DNA from: Taenia hydatigena
Lineage: Eukaryota > Platyhelminthes > Cestoda > Cyclophyllidea > Taeniidae
NCBI GenBank assembly: GCA_036345935.2
Contig: JADWOT020001693.1
Span: 62,001-126,000 of the forward strand
Direction of reading: 5' to 3'
DNA: 64,000 nucleotides
Shown here: positions 60,620-64,000 of the stretch, piece by piece
Numbering within the stretch: the stretch's first letter is position 1
Layout of the letters: each line of letters starts with the position of its first letter
Program-made: the position numbers and the translations under genes
Notes under the pieces: generated by a model
Told to the model about the DNA's origin: nothing
The model's database searches: none
The model's input: only the letters and a program-made list of their open reading frames with translations

Positions 60620-61330
60620 CAATCGTGCCTATGCTACTCTCAACGACGTCATGTCATGCTCAATCGTTGGACATGAGTCTGACCCATGAAGAAAAACAAC
60701 CAATCGTCGTACGACTTGATTTCATGCTCGCACAGTGGTACCCACGAATTAAGCTTGTAAAGTCGCCTACAGCACCGAACGTTCATCTGCCACAAAATTC
60801 GAGGCCTGAGCAATAATGATGATTTTCACAGCTAGTTACTAAACTACCCATCCTAAAGGCTTTGCACACTCCATCGTTCGAAATCAGGTCAGCCTGTGGC
60901 TTCGCTATCCTGTAGCACAAAGAATCGGTCACCTTCGAGTTCATGGCACAGCGGTCAGTGTCATGCGAAACACAGCAACAGATACAACACCTCTGGCTCA
61001 GTGAAAAATGGCACGCAAAAATGACAGCATTGTATGTGTGAACTCACCTGACCGGTGGTTTCGGTGTCGGGTTTGTTGATGGTATGCATGAGGAAGTACC
61101 TACAAAAGCTTGATGTATCTGCATAACTTGGTGGACGTGGAGCGCAACGCGAGCCCTTCCATGCGTCACATGGCCTCAAAAGTTGGAAGGATTAACTGTG
61201 TGATCAAAAATGATGCACGTTAGTCCCGGATCCATATACTTAGCATAGAATCTAATTCACATCGAATAATAAGAACATGAGGCTAATGGCACTTCAGAGT
61301 GCGCGACAACCTGTGTTAAGCTCGATCCTT
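60620..61330 (-). repeat. RyR-exon/homeobox-upstream unit A4, left arm of inverted repeat 2
   Basis: Pairs with 63040-63750 on the opposite strand (x pairs with 124367 minus x) at high identity. It contains the 52-base RyR exon at 61048-61099 with acceptor (tttgtag), frame YFLMHTINKPDTETTGQ and donor gtgagt all intact. The conserved cgtacgacgattggttg and catgacatgacgtcgttgag blocks follow. The match to the homeobox promoter ends near 60600, so no TATA box or homeobox exon follows. Confidence 0.85.
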
Positions 61331-61399
61331 CACTCATCTTCCATAGTTTTGTTTGCATGAAGCTATCCCTACTGCCGTACATCACCGAATCACACCACT

Positions 61400-62980
61400 T
61401 TCCTTACAATGTAACAGTAGTTGGTTATTGAGTTAAGAAATTGCGCTTGAGTTAGTTAAAGATTTTAATTTGAAGCAAGTTATGCTATGGGAACGGATGT
61501 GTGAAAATAAGAGCACTGACCAGTTAATGAATGGGTTCGAAACCGGTAGAAGGTGTGAGTTGTCTCATACAGGGCGGTATTGACTGCCAACTTAGGCTGT
61601 GGCCCCATTTTATTGTTTTTGGGTGGACTTATTAATCGCGCTTGGCGCACTCCTACTTACATACCAAAAATCGTGGAATAAGCGACATGAGGAGAGCGGG
61701 GAAGACAGGCGGAAGGGAAGGACAAGGGATGTTAGGAAGACCGCCTTTTATCAATAAAAACAAGTAGTTTCTTTGTTTTAACCTCCTTACTAAATTACTT
61801 GAATGGATGTAGTCACAGGATTGCAAAAAGTAGTGGTAATTCTAGTTCTCAGGCATTCCAGCTAACTCCATACGGCTGGGTCGCAAACGTGTCTTTTCTG
61901 TATGGAGGGTCGTTCAATTTAACTCGAAGCAGCTACTCTGTCAGGGCTATCAGATGCTAAGCTACAAGTGCAGATGTAGCAAGTGAAAAGGTTCGTCATG
62001 TGGTGGGCTGTTTGATTTCGCGTCCCCACGCAACCAATCCATTCCTCTTTCTTAGTAGCTTCCTATTGAATAGCAGCGCCTGCGGACGCCTCCTTGCCTT
62101 TTTAGCGTCTTCGCCACGACTCTCCACCACAACCAAAAACACTTTATCGTGTGCAAGTGCTCGGTCTACCACATGATCGTTTTCGACTCACTAGACAATG
62201 CAAAATACGTTGGTCAACGCACTTTTGTCCACACTTCATGGAAATAAGCCAGCCCTACTTGCTTGTTGCTATAAGAGAATGTGGGTCTTTTATCGCACGA
62301 TTTCGGACAGTTTTATTTTTGCGCCTATTTACAGTAAAATGAAAACAAACAAAGCACGTTGTTGAGTCCCCGTTCCTCAAAATGTAAAAACAATAAAAAA
62401 GAGGCAGTTTGATTAGTTTATTATTATTTGCATGTCCACTGATTGTGAAAAGATGGTTTGATTAGTGAATGGAGGGTTGAATGGTGGATCCACTTTTAGA
62501 ACAGAATTCTTAATTTAAAGTTTTCCTTATTTTGCATACAGTTAAAAACGTTGGCTTCCTACCATCCTCTGTTCTTCCTTCCCTGTCTCCCTCACTATCC
62601 GTACGTCACCTGTTCCTGTGGTTTTGCTATGTAAGTAGAAGTGCACCAGGTGCGACTAATGAGCTTACCCAAACACAATAAAATGTATCCAAAGCATAAG
62701 CTGGAAGTCTATGTCGCCTTGCTTGAAACAACTTAAGCATTTCTGCTCTGATCATCTGGACCCACACCTTCCGCCAGGTTCGGACCAACTCATTAACTAG
62801 TCAGCGTTCATTCTGGCGCACGTCCACTCCCACAGCTTGCTTGCTTCAAATGCAAGCATTTAATTGACTCAAACGAAAATGCCTTTTTTCTCAACCAGCT
62901 ACTGTCCATTTGTTAAAAACTGGCATAATTCGGTTGTGTGTAGCATTAAAGATAGCTTAATGTACAGAGATCCCCAGCGC
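61400..62980. other. Spacer of inverted repeat 2, no gene recognised
   Basis: About 1.6 kb between the arms, AT-rich in the right half. Short open frames only; none shows a recognisable motif. Confidence 0.4.
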
Positions 62981-63770
62981 ATTTTCCCGATCTCGTTGTT
63001 ACCAGAGTTACAGGAAGAGGGCGGAGGGGCAAAAGAGGTCAAGCTTAACATCAATTGTCGCGCACTCTAAAGTACTATCGGCCTCGTACTCCTATCATTC
63101 GATGTGTATTAGATTCCATGCTAATTACGCGGGTTCGTTTTATCTTCGTTAGATTTTATATTTGATTATAACCAATCCTCTCACTCTTTGAGGTCATGTG
63201 ACACATGGAAGGGCACGCGTTGCGCTCCACGTCCACCAAGTTATGCAGATACATCAAGCTTTTGTAGGTACTTCCTCATGCATACCATCAACAAACCCGA
63301 CACCGAAACCACCGGTCAGGTGAGTTCACACATACAATGCTGTCATTTTTGCGTGCCATTTTTCACTGAGCCAGAGGTGTTGTATCTGTTGCTGTGTTTC
63401 GCATGACACTGACCGCTGTGCCATGAACTCGAAGGTGACCGATTCTTTGTGTTACAGGATAGCGAAGCCACAGGCTGACCTGATTTCGAACGATGGAGTG
63501 TGCAAAGCCTTTAGGATGGGTAGTTTAGTAACTAGCTGTGAAAATCATCATTATTGCTCAGGCCTCGAATTTTGTGGCAGATGAACGTTCGGTGCTGTAG
63601 GCGACTTTACAAGCTTAATTCGTGGGTACCACTGTGCGAGCATGAAATCAAGTCGTACGACGATTGGTTGTTTTTCTTCATGGGTCAGACTCATGTCCAA
63701 CGATTGAGCATGACATGACGTCGTTGAGAGAAGTTGGTTGAACAAGGTTAAGGCCGTCGAACCTTATGGG
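62980..63770 (+). repeat. RyR-exon/homeobox-upstream unit A5, right arm of inverted repeat 2
   Basis: Contains the 52-base RyR exon at 63268-63319 (YFLMHTINKPDTETTGQ) with intact acceptor and gtgagt donor. The shared intron-like stretch and the cgtacgacgattggttg block follow, leading into a complete promoter. Its 5' part (ccgatctcgttgttaccaga near 62980) matches A3 near 20150, so the unit extends at least 280 bases upstream of the exon. Confidence 0.85.
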
Positions 63771-63809
63771 TGTGACCCATAATAAGAGATATCATTGGCT
63801 CCTATAATT

Positions 63810-63817
63810 TATAAATA
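63810..63817 (+). promoter_or_regulatory. TATA box of homeobox copy 7
   Basis: TATAAATA with ATTGG about 17 bases upstream, in the same layout as copies 1, 3 and 4. Confidence 0.65.
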
Positions 63818-63839
63818 CGATGAGTAATTTAGTCAAAAG

Positions 63840-64000
63840 AAAGACACAGAACTGTGTGGTTACGGCTTTGCAGTAAAAAAGCTCTTTGACCCTTTCAATC
63901 CTAAACATCCCCGGCATCTGGCAACACTGCAAGCCAACGGTACTGTTTATCAAATAATTTTATCACTACGTTCCTCCTTTTTCACATACATTTGCGCCCC
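63840..64000 (+). pseudogene. NK2-like homeobox copy 7, start only
   Basis: Leader homology reads FAVKKLFDPFNPKHPRHLA, TLQANG, then gtactg. The bases holding the usual leader ATG (catcatgtccaac in copy 1) are deleted, so this leader cannot start in the usual place. Exon 2 and the homeodomain would lie beyond the right edge of the window. Whether the rest is intact cannot be judged. Confidence 0.65.

Noticed and set aside
19147..63320. A spliced RyR-homeobox fusion protein
   Set aside because: The RyR exon donor is phase 0 and homeobox exon 2 needs phase 1, so direct splicing would shift the frame. The promoter between them argues for a separate start.
60961..63406. 72-codon frames (MRPCDAWKG and MRSCDTWKG) as small secreted cysteine-rich proteins
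   Set aside because: Only the YFLM to TGQ part is an exon, belonging to RyR. The rest reads through acceptor and donor into intron sequence.
1..64000. tRNA or rRNA genes
   Set aside because: I looked for the GGTTCGA-type T-arm word with matching stems and found no convincing cloverleaf. A covariance-model scan would settle this.

Overview
This is animal (metazoan) nuclear DNA. The sequence shows spliced gene fragments that I can assign to the C-terminus of a ryanodine receptor (RyR), an NK2-type homeobox gene family and an AGC-type protein kinase. Introns inside the homeobox copies are very short (102-118 bases). There is no operon structure, no RNA gene that I can recognise and no long intact open frame. 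A flatworm, perhaps a tapeworm, is my guess from the compact introns and base composition; nothing here proves it. The window is a gene-poor, duplication-rich locus made of decayed and rearranged copies of a few source genes.

Layout. 1-10844 is a large inverted repeat. The outer arms (1-3626 and 7219-10844) are almost identical and each carries a broken RyR C-terminal pseudogene. The centre holds a truncated homeobox copy (copy 1) and an older, more diverged inverted pair of homeobox promoter/leader segments. 11.9-12.9 kb holds homeobox copy 2. 15-25 kb holds a segmental repeat (B) in both orientations, around homeobox copy 3, the best preserved copy. 25-39 kb is mostly featureless apart from a minisatellite at 33 kb and weak exon candidates near 36.5 kb. 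39-42.7 kb is another B block, inverted relative to 20-25 kb. 43.6-44.45 kb holds a direct repeat. 49-52 kb holds homeobox copy 4 (+), an intronless kinase pseudogene and homeobox copy 5 (-). A second kinase fragment is at 54.2-55.0 kb. 55.6-59.4 kb repeats the order B then homeobox (copy 6). 60.6-63.75 kb is a second, smaller inverted repeat, and homeobox copy 7 runs off the right edge.

How it fits together. The homeobox family has a shared plan: a promoter with ATTGG and TATAAATA, a leader exon of about 27 codons, a long second exon ending inside the homeodomain after residue 44, a short intron, and a third exon starting at homeodomain residue 45. Tyr54, typical of the NK2 class, is kept in all four copies where helix 3 survives. 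Residues needed for DNA contact or folding (Asn51, Phe49, Arg53) are lost one by one. In one sub-family the promoter lies just downstream of a 52-base RyR exon, and this RyR-exon/homeobox-promoter junction recurs. A chimeric duplication joining the two genes was therefore itself amplified. This fused, amplified and decaying unit is the most interesting thing in the window. No copy here is convincingly functional; copy 3 still offers a 334-residue frame.
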